DNA of 64,000 nt from positions 3,100,001-3,164,000 of the forward strand of contig CP050901.1 of assembly GCA_050916095.1 (NCBI GenBank). The letters run 5' to 3'. The translations under genes were made by a program, and so were the position numbers. The stretch's first letter is position 1, and every line of letters begins with the position of its first letter. The notes under the pieces were generated by a model that saw only the letters and a program-made list of their open reading frames with translations, was not told the DNA's origin and did no database searches. Below, one piece after another: positions 51,944-60,661 of the stretch. This DNA comes from JANPCX01 sp050916095 (GTDB taxonomy: Bacteria > Pseudomonadota > Gammaproteobacteria > Burkholderiales > Burkholderiaceae_C).

Positions 51944-52438
51944 TCAATGGTCTTTTTTGACTGGGCTGCGCGGTTGCCGCTCCGGCGCAAGCTGGGACAC
52001 CACGCTCATCCAAGAGGAGACCGGCATTTCGCTGACCACTTTGGAGATCAGCTGTGGCAACAGCCCCGCCAGCAAGACCTTCTTGAAACCCCAGCGCCAG
52101 GGTTTCCGCCGAGCCAAACCTGCACCCACAACCAAAGCGCCAACCATCAACAGGAAGGGGTGTTTTTGTGCGGTGGGCTTGATGAGGGCATTGCCGGCTT
52201 CCTCGGCCACCATGGCCGCCGCTCGCAGCGGATGTTGAGACCACCAGCGCTGCACGGCATCCTTGACGATGTTTGCGCCGGGCACGGACATCAAAGAGGC
52301 TTGCCAGCCGGGGGGTTCAGCCTTTGGCGCGGCATGGTGTGAATCGGGCGGCGCCAACAAGGCGGCGCGCAAACATTCGCGCGATCGCTGCAGCTTTTGC
52401 AATGGTGTCATCGACGGGGTGGTGTCGGCAGCGTTCAA
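51944..52438 (-). CDS. Hypothetical membrane-associated protein, YqjK-like position
   Basis: 164 residues. The first half is polar; around residues 112-150 there are one or two hydrophobic segments (FLLMVGALVVGAGLARRKPW and VLLAGLLPQLISKVV). The C-terminus is basic. Its start overlaps the stop of the YqjE-like gene by 4 bp. In enterobacteria yqjD-yqjE-yqjK occupy this order; similarity to YqjK is only positional. The stop lies two bases from the IS end. Confidence 0.75.
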   Translation of the reverse strand: MNAADTTPSMTPLQKLQRSRECLRAALLAPPDSHHAAPKAEPPGWQASLMSVPGANIVKDAVQRWWSQHPLRAAAMVAEEAGNALIKPTAQKHPFLLMVGALVVGAGLARRKPWRWGFKKVLLAGLLPQLISKVVSEMPVSSWMSVVSQLAPERQPRSPVKKDH

Positions 52439-52827
52439 GGGGCGGGCGCTTCACGAAACATCAACATGTCTTCGTTGATCTGCAACTTGAGTTGATCGAT
52501 GATTCCATCTTCAGGTTTGGATCGCAACGCAGCGGCGCATGCCAGCGCCAACACCAAAGGAAACAAGGGCGTGGCGACCAGCACCCAGATCGCCGAAGGG
52601 CCGACCGCAGGCATGGTCGCGGCCAACATCAGGGCCACGCCAGCCAGTACGGCTGCAACGCCGACGCTGGCGATGGCCACCGCAAACAGAATCAACCGCC
52701 AACGCCACCGCGCGCTGGCCAGGCTCACTTGCGAAACCAGCCAATCAACATAAAACCCCGCATGGTCAAGAACCAGTTGCGGTTGTGCGGTGAGCAATTG
52801 CAGCGCCGGATGCAAGGGTTTCAGCAT
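52435..52827 (-). CDS. YqjE/phage-holin-family (DUF1469) membrane protein
   Basis: 130 residues with two adjacent hydrophobic segments (about 45-67 and 75-98; LILFAVAIASVGVAAVLAGVALML, divided by a short loop) and a charged C-terminus with LKLQINEDMLMF, typical of the holin-like DUF1469 family. Despite the name these are chromosomal envelope proteins. Second gene in a three-gene minus-strand cluster. Confidence 0.87.
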   Translation of the reverse strand: MLKPLHPALQLLTAQPQLVLDHAGFYVDWLVSQVSLASARWRWRLILFAVAIASVGVAAVLAGVALMLAATMPAVGPSAIWVLVATPLFPLVLALACAAALRSKPEDGIIDQLKLQINEDMLMFREAPAP

Positions 52828-52926
52828 GTTGGAACTTCCATTGTCTCGGGTAGAAGAGGCCAGATCAGCGTGACAGTGGCCACCGCGCCTGCGGTGGCCA
52901 CTGGTCGTCGTTGATTGATGCGGCGA

Positions 52927-53304
52927 TCAGTCGTGGTGACGTGAACGGCTCATCAACCCAATCAAAGCCATCAAAGCGGCACCGGTCGCGGCGGCGATCA
53001 ACACGGCCTTGACAGGCTCGTGTTTGATATAGCCCAAGGTGCTGTCGGTGGCGTGCTGGGCTTGATCCCGAATTCTCTGTGAGCCTTCGCGTGCGGCCTC
53101 CAAACTGCGGTGGGCCATGTCACTTGCCTGTTCGGCGGCGCGGTTCAGCAACGGTTTGGCTTGGTCTTGCAGGTCCTTGACGCCGTGGGACAAACCGTCC
53201 AGCGCGCCATTGGCCACACGCTGTGTGGATTTGATGGCTTGTTCTGCCGACTGTGCAGCTGAATCGACGAGGCGGTTGGTGGGTTCTGAAGGGTTGGTGA
53301 TCAT
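52927..53304 (-). CDS. YqjD/ElaB-family (DUF883) C-tail-anchored protein
   Basis: 125 residues. A long amphipathic helical region (AQSAEQAIKSTQRVANGALDGLSHGVKDLQDQAKPLLNRAAEQ) and a C-terminal membrane segment (VKAVLIAAATGAALMALIGLM) ending in basic residues. E. coli YqjD and ElaB are inner-membrane-anchored, ribosome-associated and induced in stationary phase; the same role here is inference. First of the YqjD-YqjE-type cluster. Confidence 0.88.
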   Translation of the reverse strand: MITNPSEPTNRLVDSAAQSAEQAIKSTQRVANGALDGLSHGVKDLQDQAKPLLNRAAEQASDMAHRSLEAAREGSQRIRDQAQHATDSTLGYIKHEPVKAVLIAAATGAALMALIGLMSRSRHHD

Positions 53305-53349
53305 GGTGGTTTCCTAGGGGTAGTGAGATGAAATATTGAAGCGAACAAC

Positions 53350-53514
53350 TCAACGTTTACGCGTCAAGCCGAACAGGAAGCTGGCCACGGCCAGCACCGC
53401 AAATACGATGAAAAGAATCTTTCCGATTTCCACCGCGCCAGCGGCGATGCCACCGAAACCGAACAGGGCAGCAATCAAAGCAATCACAAAAAACACAACG
53501 GCATAGTGCAGCAT
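53350..53514 (-). CDS. DUF1328 small membrane protein (YtjA-like)
   Basis: A 54-residue protein. Reads MLHYAVVFFVIALIAALFGF, then GGIAAGAVEIGKILFIVFAV and LAVASFLFGLTRKR: two membrane helices and the conserved GFGGIA-AG loop of DUF1328. Function unknown; members are often stress induced. It lies about 45 bp upstream of the YqjD-like gene on the same strand. The 53515-53722 gap has no gene I can see. Confidence 0.9.
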   Translation of the reverse strand: MLHYAVVFFVIALIAALFGFGGIAAGAVEIGKILFIVFAVLAVASFLFGLTRKR

Positions 53515-53722
53515 GGGAGTCCTCCAATTTGGGTTCCAAGCAGCCGCGCTGGGCTCAGGAGCTGCCAGCGTCAGTTGGCATCCCTGCGCTGCGATACGGC
53601 GACTTGCACTCAGTGTCTGCTCGGTTGCTTGTGGCGGCGATCAGTTCCCGTCTTGTCCAGACGTCGGGCGAGGCCGGCTCGCCGCGTAGGACACGCCCTA
53701 CCCTCAACGATGCGCTGCCCCC

Positions 53723-55063
53723 TCAACCCAACGGCAACCGTGCTTCGATCAAAGTGCCTTCACCGGGTGAAGACACGATCTGCATGCTGCCGCCTTCGGC
53801 CTTCACCCTGTAGCGCATGCCGAGCAAGCCATAAGCCGATGCCGGTGCCACCGAGGTGTCAAAACCCACACCGTCGTCTCGTACCGTCACTTCAACCCAC
53901 CCAGCGCGTTCATTCACACGCGTCCATACGTGCTCGGCTTTGGCGTACTTGGTGATGTTGGTGATGGCCTCTTGCACCAGTCGGTAAACAACCAGTTCGG
54001 CCGATGCACCGAGTTTCACAATCTCAAAGTGGCGCTCCACCTTGATCCCAGAACGTTCTTCGAACTCCCGTGCAAGGATTTCAAGCGTCACCGGCAAACC
54101 AAGCTGGGTGAGCGACGATGGCCGCAAGTCTTCGACGATGCGCCGTTTGAGTTCGATGCCACTGTTGAGTGTCTTGACCAAATGGACAAGCCGCTCGCTG
54201 GCCTCGGGCGCGCTGCTGCCCAAGCGCGACTTGATGCGCGCGGCATCCAGTTTGGCGGAGGTCAGCAAGGCACCCAACTCGTCGTGCAGATCGCGCGCCA
54301 AACGACCACGTTCGTCTTCTCGGGCGGTTTGCAAATGGTGGGTCAACTCCACCAGTTGTGCGGTGCGCTCAACCACCTCGTCTTCCAACTGGTCGCGCTG
54401 TGCCTCGATCAAGCGCTTTTGCTGTCGCTGCTCACGCTCCAGTGCAAAACTTTCGCGCAAATACATCACCAAGGCCAGCAAACTGATGGCGCTGAGCAAG
54501 GTGACACCAATGCGGCTGAGCAGCAAGGTGCGGTACACGTCCTGGCGTCCTTCGACCACATTTTTTGTTTCGGCATCCAACAGCTTGGCGATCAAGGTTC
54601 GAATGTCGGCCATCTTCTCCATGCCGATGCCGCTGAGCAAAAGTGCATTGCTCGCTTCGCGTCGGCCCTGGTCGTAAAGCGTGATCGTCACTGCCAGCTC
54701 TGATAGCTTGGTATCGATCAAGGCACGGAGTTGCCCCAGCGCGGCGGCTGATTCCGGCTGTTTTCCATAATGCAACTCAAGGGCACTGAATGCTTGAACA
54801 ATGCGCTGCGTTGCGGCCTGGTAAGGCGCCAGATAGTCGTTACTCCCTGTCAGCAAATACCCGCGCTGGCCTGTTTCTGCATCCAAGATGCCGCGCTCCA
54901 AACGCAGAATGTCCAGCCTCGCGGTGGCCGTGGCACCCAATTCGTCGAGTGTGTCCACCGAGCGCCAATAGGAGCCCTCACTGATGAACACCATCACGAG
55001 CGCCACCACGAATGCCAGCGGAATGACAAAAGGATTTCGTTTGACAACGGTGAACACTTCCAT
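53723..55063 (-). CDS. Sensor histidine kinase with CHASE3 domain
   Basis: About 446 residues. Membrane helix (about 12-30), extracytoplasmic CHASE3 domain (about 35-175; ERGILDAETGQRGYLLTGSNDYLAPY), second helix (about 183-200), coiled coil, HisKA_3 with His in ARDLHDELGALLTSAKL, and HATPase (VQEAITNITKYAKA; VRDDGVGFDT; YGLLGMRYRVKAEGG). ATG at 55063 (MEVFTVVKRNPFVIPL) is preferred to a TTG at 55144. Divergent from the LuxR regulator at 55338, with about 275 bp between starts. Confidence 0.92.
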   Translation of the reverse strand: MEVFTVVKRNPFVIPLAFVVALVMVFISEGSYWRSVDTLDELGATATARLDILRLERGILDAETGQRGYLLTGSNDYLAPYQAATQRIVQAFSALELHYGKQPESAAALGQLRALIDTKLSELAVTITLYDQGRREASNALLLSGIGMEKMADIRTLIAKLLDAETKNVVEGRQDVYRTLLLSRIGVTLLSAISLLALVMYLRESFALEREQRQQKRLIEAQRDQLEDEVVERTAQLVELTHHLQTAREDERGRLARDLHDELGALLTSAKLDAARIKSRLGSSAPEASERLVHLVKTLNSGIELKRRIVEDLRPSSLTQLGLPVTLEILAREFEERSGIKVERHFEIVKLGASAELVVYRLVQEAITNITKYAKAEHVWTRVNERAGWVEVTVRDDGVGFDTSVAPASAYGLLGMRYRVKAEGGSMQIVSSPGEGTLIEARLPLG

Positions 55064-55337
55064 CGCGGGCCTGCCTTTCAGAGATTCACTGGGAGTCTGC
55101 GCGGCAGAAGGCGTCGAAGCGTTCTCGAAGAGCGGCGAAGCCAAACGTGCGAAAACCGAGGACAGTTTGGTAGCACCGACAAGCCCAGGGTAGCCCCCTG
55201 GGCGTGGGAGGTGATATCAAAATGGACCGGTTTCTCGCGCGTTGCAGCCGACGACCTTCTGCCTCGCAGACTCCCTGATGTGGGATCATGTGGCGATACA
55301 GACCTCGTGTCTCCACTGGCCCCCAAGGTACACCCTC

Positions 55338-55970
55338 ATGATTCGTATTGCCATCGTTGACGACCACGCCATCGTGCGGGCGGGCCTGCGGCAGTTTTTT
55401 TCTGACCAAGTTGACTTTCGGGTGGTCGCCGAAGCCAAAAACGGTCGTGAGGCGCTGGACATCGTTCGCCGCGGCGAAGTGGATGTGATCCTGATGGACA
55501 TTTCCATGCCCGACCAAAGCGGCGTTGACGCCTTGGCCGCGATACGTGCACGCAATGCAGACCTGCCGGTCTTGATCCTGAGCGGTTTTCCCGAAGAGCA
55601 CTACGCCACCACCTTGCTGCGCCAAGGTGCCAGTGGATACCTGAACAAGGACTGCGATCCTGAAGAAATCGTCAAAGCCATACGCACCGTGTTCCGTGGC
55701 CGCAAGTACATCACGGCGAGTGTGGCGGAACGTTTGGCCGATGGCCTGGCCGGGGGTGGTGACAAACCGCTGCATGAAAGCCTTTCAGAGCGTGAACTGC
55801 AAGTTTTCTTGCGCCTGGCCAAGGGAGAAACCATAGGCCAGATGGCGCTGAGCATGTCGCTCAGTGTCAAGACGGTGAGCACCTACCGCACGAGGGTGAT
55901 GGAAAAACTGCAGTTGGCCTCGAACAGCGATCTCACCTACTACGCACTGAAGAACGGCTTGATTCAATAG
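55338..55970 (+). CDS. LuxR/NarL-family response regulator
   Basis: 210 residues. Receiver domain IRIAIVDDHAIVRAGLRQFF with phospho-Asp in VILMDISMPDQSG and Lys in GYLNKDCDPEE; LuxR helix-turn-helix LSERELQVFLRLAKGETIGQMALSMSLSVKTVSTYRTRVMEKL. Divergent from, and probably paired with, the CHASE3 kinase. The target genes may be the neighbouring envelope cluster; not shown. Confidence 0.93.
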   Translation: MIRIAIVDDHAIVRAGLRQFFSDQVDFRVVAEAKNGREALDIVRRGEVDVILMDISMPDQSGVDALAAIRARNADLPVLILSGFPEEHYATTLLRQGASGYLNKDCDPEEIVKAIRTVFRGRKYITASVAERLADGLAGGGDKPLHESLSERELQVFLRLAKGETIGQMALSMSLSVKTVSTYRTRVMEKLQLASNSDLTYYALKNGLIQ

Positions 55971-56039
55971 CGCTCGGCAGCGCAGGAGGTTCGCTTTGTC
56001 ACCGCCTTATTGACGTTCCATAAACCATGCCATCCCACA

Positions 56040-56111
56040 CCGTTCGGGCTGAGCCTGTCGAAGCCAGCGCATGCCTCGGTACCGACCCTTCAACGGGCTC
56101 AGCGCGAACGG
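56040..56111. repeat. REP-like facing pair
   Basis: CCGTTCGGGCTGAGCCTGTC at the left and GGCTCAGCGCGAACGG at the right. Same family as 4114-4210 and 27660-27730. Lies in the 342-bp gap after the LuxR regulator, immediately before a MITE-like element. Confidence 0.8.
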
Positions 56112-56127
56112 GGTGGATTGTCATAAG

Positions 56128-56296
56128 TTAAGGATGCTCTGCATAACTCCTTGCGGACTGTGGCAGCACGGAGTCGGGCGGTCTACGGCGTTGCTTTTCT
56201 TGCCAATAGCCCAAGCTATTGGCAAGAAAAGCGCCTTCTAGCCCATCCCGATCCGCACCACCACAGCCTCGCAAGAGTTATGCAGAGCATCCTTAA
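56128..56296. mobile_element. MITE-like palindromic element, family B copy 2
   Basis: 169 bp, near-perfect palindrome with ends TTAAGGATGCTCTGCATAAC and GTTATGCAGAGCATCCTTAA. The inner arms and apex (TTGCCAATAGCCCAAGCTAT, pairing with itself) match copy 1 at 17216-17378 but the apex is more perfectly paired here. No coding capacity. Confidence 0.87.
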
Positions 56297-56312
56297 GGAA
56301 ACATTAATAGGT

Positions 56313-56723
56313 TCAACTCAACCCGCCCAAGGTGCTATTGCCGGTGTCGCCTGACACCAGCCTGCTGCAATACAACAACAGCGCGTCGATGTCGTTTGAT
56401 TTGTCGAACACCTTGTCGGCCCCCAATGACAAACACTTGGCCCGCATATCGGCGGTGGCGTAGTTGGTCAGCACCACCAGTTTGTGTTTTTGATCAAGCG
56501 CATTGGCCGCACTGATCACCCCGAGGCCAGTGCCTTTTTTCAGAAAAATATCCACGATGACCAAGTCGAATTGATTGGTCTCTTGCGACAGCCACAACAC
56601 TGCTGTGGTTTCGTCTTCGGCCGTGCCCACCACCAGCACCGGCCCCAGTTCCTCAAGCGTTGCAATGAGATTTTCCCGAATGAGCGGGCTGTCCTCCACG
56701 ATGAAAGTTTTGAGCGAACACAT
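56313..56723 (-). CDS. Single-domain response regulator
   Basis: 136 residues, receiver domain only: TFIVEDSPLIRENLIATLEELG, phospho-Asp in DLVIVDIFLKKGTG, Thr/Asn in VVLTNYATADMR and Lys in ADKVFDKSNDID. No output domain. ATG at 56723 places the acidic pair at residues 9-10. No kinase lies adjacent on this strand; the truncated CheA-like kinase at 48.7 kb or the CHASE3 kinase are candidate partners. Confidence 0.88.
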   Translation of the reverse strand: MCSLKTFIVEDSPLIRENLIATLEELGPVLVVGTAEDETTAVLWLSQETNQFDLVIVDIFLKKGTGLGVISAANALDQKHKLVVLTNYATADMRAKCLSLGADKVFDKSNDIDALLLYCSRLVSGDTGNSTLGGLS

Positions 56724-57002
56724 GGACTGCTTGTTTCTCGGACCTGTTGGCCTGTCGCTCTGGGAGGTAAGTGGACGCAGTGTGCCTGCATTGGCCAGAA
56801 AAAACCATTGGGCACGCACCCTGCTTCTCGTCGGACAAATCCTACAACCCCGATGCTTCATCTCGCCGGGCACCGCCCCGCCCCTTGCTTTGGAGTGGCC
56901 GTCATAGGACAACACCTACAGCCGGAATGGGCTTGCTCCTGTGGTGGGTTTAACCAAGCGCCGCGAAACTGGTCTTCTCACCAACATTCTCCAAGGATCT
57001 GT

Positions 57003-57554
57003 ATGAAACAACATTCCACCCTGCACGCTTGCCTGCTAACGCTGACGCTCTTAAGCGCAGCCACCGCACAAGCCGCCACCATGACCCGCGCTGAGCACGG
57101 GGCCAGCGAAGAACGTATCGAAGCGATTTACAAAACAGAACGCAATGCCTGCAACACGCAAAAAGCCAACGCCAAGGACGTTTGCCAGCAGCAAGCCAAG
57201 GCGAAAGAAAAAGTAGCCAAAGCGGAACTGCGAGCCAGTTACTCCGGCAAAACCAGCGACAAAGACAAACTGCGTTTGGTCAAAGCCGACACCGCCTATG
57301 ACGTGGCCAAAGAAATGTGCGACGACAAGGCTGGCAACGACAAAGACGTCTGCGTCAAAGAAGCCAAAGCGGTGCAAGCCAAGTCGCGCGCAGACACCAA
57401 ACTCGGCGAGACAGTGAGAGAGGCCATCACCGATGACGCTCAAACAAAACTCAACGCCGACTACAAAGTGGCCGCAGAAAAATGTGATGCCTTGGCAGGC
57501 GATGCGAAATCGTCCTGCATGACCCAGGCCAAAACGAAGTATGGGAAGAACTGA
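57003..57554 (+). CDS. Periplasmic Cys-repeat protein of unknown function
   Basis: 183 residues. Signal peptide MKQHSTLHACLLTLTLLSAA with cleavage after TAQA. The mature part is built of three repeats of about 40-55 residues, each with a pair of Cys ten residues apart: CNTQKANAKDVC, CDDKAGNDKDVC and CDALAGDAKSSC. The spacing suggests three disulfide-closed helical hairpins. Very rich in Lys, Ala and Asp. No known domain is recognised. It follows a divergent promoter region shared with the single-domain regulator. Confidence 0.82.
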   Translation: MKQHSTLHACLLTLTLLSAATAQAATMTRAEHGASEERIEAIYKTERNACNTQKANAKDVCQQQAKAKEKVAKAELRASYSGKTSDKDKLRLVKADTAYDVAKEMCDDKAGNDKDVCVKEAKAVQAKSRADTKLGETVREAITDDAQTKLNADYKVAAEKCDALAGDAKSSCMTQAKTKYGKN

Positions 57555-57680
57555 CCAGAAAGAGGTCCGATGTTTTCCGACATTGCACCTTTTTTGGCCG
57601 AGGTGGACGGTTGCACATCCTCATCGGCCTGCCCTGTTCCTACTTTGGTAGGGGCGTCACCCCCTCGGGCTCACCCACTT

Positions 57681-58124
57681 TCATTGATCCAGTCTGATGA
57701 AGCCTCCACTCCCGTTGGGACCGAGCTTGTTGAAGCCACGCTTGCCCAAGTAAAGGCCCTTCGACACGCTCAGGGCGAACGGGGTTAGACGAACCGTGTT
57801 GGGGGCTCGCTCAGCCCGAACGGGAGTGGAGGCTTCATCAGGCTGAATCAACAAATCAATCGCACCTTGGCTGATCTTTTGCAAACGGCAGTGCTTCAGG
57901 TCCACCTCGTCATCCACTTGCACTTTGCGCTTATCGACGGTGCAGGGGAATTGGGCCAACGGGAAACGGGCGTAGGTGTACAGCCCGAATATTTCACCAG
58001 GTCGCGCTTCTATGCCCCGCCACACGACATGAATGCTCACCATCTTGGCTTCGAGTGCCAAATCCAAATGGGTCCGAGCGCTACACACCCGATTGAGCCG
58101 CGCCACGGCCTCCTTTTTTCGCAT
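57681..58124 (-). CDS. Doubtful hypothetical protein reading into a repeat
   Basis: A 147-residue frame. The first 95 residues (MRKKEAVARLNRVCSARTHL ... LKHCRLQKISQGAIDLLIQ) have a mixed, protein-like composition but no motif I recognise. The last 50 are the translation of a REP-type inverted repeat. It may be a real small gene whose 3' end was replaced by the repeat, or chance. 57555-57680 and 58125-58334 show only short hairpins (e.g. CAGAGCCAGTAGGCTCTG). Confidence 0.35.
   Translation of the reverse strand: MRKKEAVARLNRVCSARTHLDLALEAKMVSIHVVWRGIEARPGEIFGLYTYARFPLAQFPCTVDKRKVQVDDEVDLKHCRLQKISQGAIDLLIQPDEASTPVRAERAPNTVRLTPFALSVSKGLYLGKRGFNKLGPNGSGGFIRLDQ
57690..57845. repeat. Compound inverted repeat with REP-like core
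   Basis: Outer arms TCTGATGAAGCCTCCACTCC (57693-57712) and GGAGTGGAGGCTTCATCAGG (57823-57842). The inside holds GAGCTTGTTGAAGCC-type and CTTCGACACGCTCAGGGCGA arms of the REP family. A minus-strand open frame reads straight through it. Confidence 0.82.
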
Positions 58125-58334
58125 TGCTCGGTCAGAGCCAGTAGGCTCTGGCCTTCGTCAGGCACAAACACTCCTCGGGGACTGTTTGTGTCCAGACTCA
58201 GCCTTGCGGGCACGAGCCGTTCACACCTGTGCACCCTTTCCAGCGCACCGTATCACAGTCCGCTCGGGCGCGTCCCTGGTGAACTATGCGGGCTCGCGGA
58301 TGCGCAGCAACGGCGCACCGGGTGCGACGCTCAT

Positions 58335-59366
58335 TCAGGGGTTACCGACGAGGGTCAAACTCACTCTGGATGAGGCACTGGGAGCAGGTTGTGCCGCACG
58401 CGCGCCGAGGGTCCGCGCCGGCGGGGACGGGGTCGCAACTGCTTTGATCTGAGCCAGTTTCGGAGAGGGTCCCGTCACACCGGCGTCGAACGGGTGGGTT
58501 GGCCTGCCGACGGCTTTGAGCACTCGTGCCACATAGGCTTGGGTTTCGCCAAAAGGAGGCACACCTCGGTAACGTTCTACCGTGCCCTCACCGGCGTTGT
58601 AGGCTGCAGCGACTAAGGCCACGTCACCTTCAAAGTAGGCCAAAAGCCAGCGCAGATAGGCCATGCCCCCACTGACATTCTGTTTGGCGTCATACGGCTT
58701 TTGCACGTTAAAACGCGCTGCCGTTTCGGGGATGAGCTGCATCAAACCCATGGCCTTTTTAGGCGACAGTGCCAGCTCGTCGAAGTTCGACTCGGCTTTG
58801 ATGATGGCCAGCACCAGTTGCGGTTCCAACTTAAATCCGGGGGCCAATTTGTTGACCAGGTCGGCGATGGATTTGGGTGCCTGGATGGGAGGTGGTTTCA
58901 CTGGGGCTGCGGCGACGATGGCGACAGGCACAGGTTTCACTTCGTTGCGCAAGCACGCCGGAAGCTCACCCTCAGGCTCACCGACCACAGCCAGCATGGT
59001 GCGCGCCTGCTCGATGCCTTGGTCGGCTGCGGACCGGAAGAAAAATGCAGCCAATCTGTCATCACCCGGCACACCACGACCGTAGGCATAGATCCAGCCC
59101 AAATGGAATTGGGACTCCGGATCACCGAGCTTGGCGGCCTGGCAATAAAGCGCAGCCGCTTTGGCGCCATCCTTGGGAACCCCAAGTCCTTGTTCTTGAG
59201 CCTGTGCTTCGGAGCGCAGCGCACGCCACAACGCGGGTGGCTCAAACGGCTCAATCGCCGCCCAAGCGCGTGCGGGCAGGCATGACGAAGCAACGAGCAG
59301 TACAGCCACCACGGTGCGCGGCCATGCGGCCAGACGTGCAAAGTAAGGGAAAACCATTGATTTCAT
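58335..59366 (-). CDS. Lytic transglycosylase (SLT) with Sel1-like repeats
   Basis: 343 residues, exported (signal peptide ending ARAWA). The N-terminal half has Sel1/TPR-like repeats (GLGVPKDGAKAAALYCQAAKLGDPESQFHLGWIYAYGRGVPGDDRLAAFFF). The C-terminal half is a goose-type SLT domain with catalytic Glu in AIIKAESNFDELALSPKKAMGLMQLIPETAARF and a later AAYNAGEGTVERYRGVPP. It cleaves peptidoglycan glycan strands. Ends in a Pro/Ala/Ser-rich tail. ATG at 59366; ATG at 59357 also possible. Confidence 0.92.
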   Translation of the reverse strand: MKSMVFPYFARLAAWPRTVVAVLLVASSCLPARAWAAIEPFEPPALWRALRSEAQAQEQGLGVPKDGAKAAALYCQAAKLGDPESQFHLGWIYAYGRGVPGDDRLAAFFFRSAADQGIEQARTMLAVVGEPEGELPACLRNEVKPVPVAIVAAAPVKPPPIQAPKSIADLVNKLAPGFKLEPQLVLAIIKAESNFDELALSPKKAMGLMQLIPETAARFNVQKPYDAKQNVSGGMAYLRWLLAYFEGDVALVAAAYNAGEGTVERYRGVPPFGETQAYVARVLKAVGRPTHPFDAGVTGPSPKLAQIKAVATPSPPARTLGARAAQPAPSASSRVSLTLVGNP

Positions 59367-59482
59367 ACCGGCGCGCAGTATCGCCGCATCTGCGGCCCCT
59401 GGCACCCCCTAAGTCAGTGATAGGTGACCGCTGCCGTGCGAAAATCTGCGATCTTTCAAAAAAAACCTTGGGAATCAAGAAC

Positions 59483-60587
59483 ATGGACGTCGAACACATC
59501 AATGCCATTGGCAACGCACTGGCAGACCTGAGCCAGCGGACCATCGCCCTTCGGGGGTATCTTTGACTACGATCGCAAAGCCCTGCGGTTGAACGAAGTC
59601 AATGCCGCTCTAGAGAACCCCAACGTTTGGAACGAACCCAAGCGGGCACAGGAACTCGGCCGTGAAAAACGCGAGCTGGACAACGTGGTGGAAACCATCA
59701 ACCACCTGACCAGCAACCTGGCCGACAACACCGAACTCTTTGAGATGGCCAAGGGCGACAACGACTTTGACTCCATCATCACGATTGAAGCCGAAGCCCA
59801 GAAGCTCGAAGAAACCGTCGCGAAACTCGAATTCCGCCGCATGTTCAACAACCCGGCCGACCCGAGCAATTGTTTCATCGACATTCAGGCCGGTGCAGGT
59901 GGCACCGAGGCTTGCGACTGGGCCAGCATGTTGTTGCGTCAGTACCTGAAGTACGCCGAGCGCAAAGGTTTCAAAACGACGATGGAAGACGAAACCGCCG
60001 GTGATGTGGCAGGCATCAAAAGCGCCACCATCAAAGTCGAAGGCGAATACGCCTTTGGCCTGTTGCGCACGGAAACCGGCGTGCACCGCCTGGTGCGCAA
60101 AAGCCCGTTTGACTCATCCGGTGGCCGCCACACGAGTTTTGCGTCGCTGTTTGTCTACCCCGAGATTGACGATTCGATCGAAATCGACATCAACCCCTCC
60201 GACGTGCGCACCGACACCTTCCGCGCCAGCGGCGCAGGCGGCCAGCACATCAATAAAACCGACTCGGCGGTGCGTTTGACGCACATTCCCACCGGCATCG
60301 TCGTGCAGTGCCAAGATGGCCGCAGCCAGCACAGCAACCGCGATGTGGCGTGGAAACGCCTGCGCTCACGTCTTTATGACCACGAGATGCGCAAGCGCCA
60401 GGAAGAGCAGCAAAAACTGGAAGACACCAAAACCGATGTCGGCTGGGGTCATCAGATTCGCTCCTATGTGTTGGACCAAAGTCGCATCAAAGACTTGCGC
60501 ACCAACTTTGAAACCTCCAACACCCAGAAAGTGCTGGACGGTGACTTGGACGCTTTCATTGAAGCGAGTTTGAAGCAAGGCGTTTAG
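59483..60587 (+). CDS. prfB: Peptide chain release factor 2 (programmed +1 frameshift)
   Basis: Terminates translation at UGA and UAA. The first 27 codons end at CTT followed by an in-frame TGA at 59564-59566; shifting +1 continues as GAC TAC GAT. The shift site TATCTTTGAC preceded by GGGGG, an internal Shine-Dalgarno, is the classic autoregulatory signal. The total is 367 residues. Key motifs: SPF tripeptide (RKSPFDSSGGRH), which reads the stop codon, and GGQ (GAGGQHINKTDSAVRL), which acts in the peptidyl-transferase centre. ATG at 59483. Confidence 0.97.
59551..59568 (+). promoter_or_regulatory. RF2 +1 frameshift site
   Basis: CGGGGGTATCTTTGAC: Shine-Dalgarno-like GGGGG, slippery CTT and stop TGA followed by C. 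When RF2 is scarce, ribosomes pause at UGA and slip into the +1 frame to make the full protein. Confidence 0.96.
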
Positions 60588-60661
60588 ATCGAAGCGCCGT
60601 TCTGGCCGCTCAATGGGTACTCGTTGAAATTTAACCGCTCGTTCGTTAGAGAGAAACCATC

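Noticed and set aside
52435..52827. Prophage holin
   Set aside because: DUF1469 proteins carry the holin name but occur in chromosomal yqjD-yqjE clusters; no phage genes are nearby.
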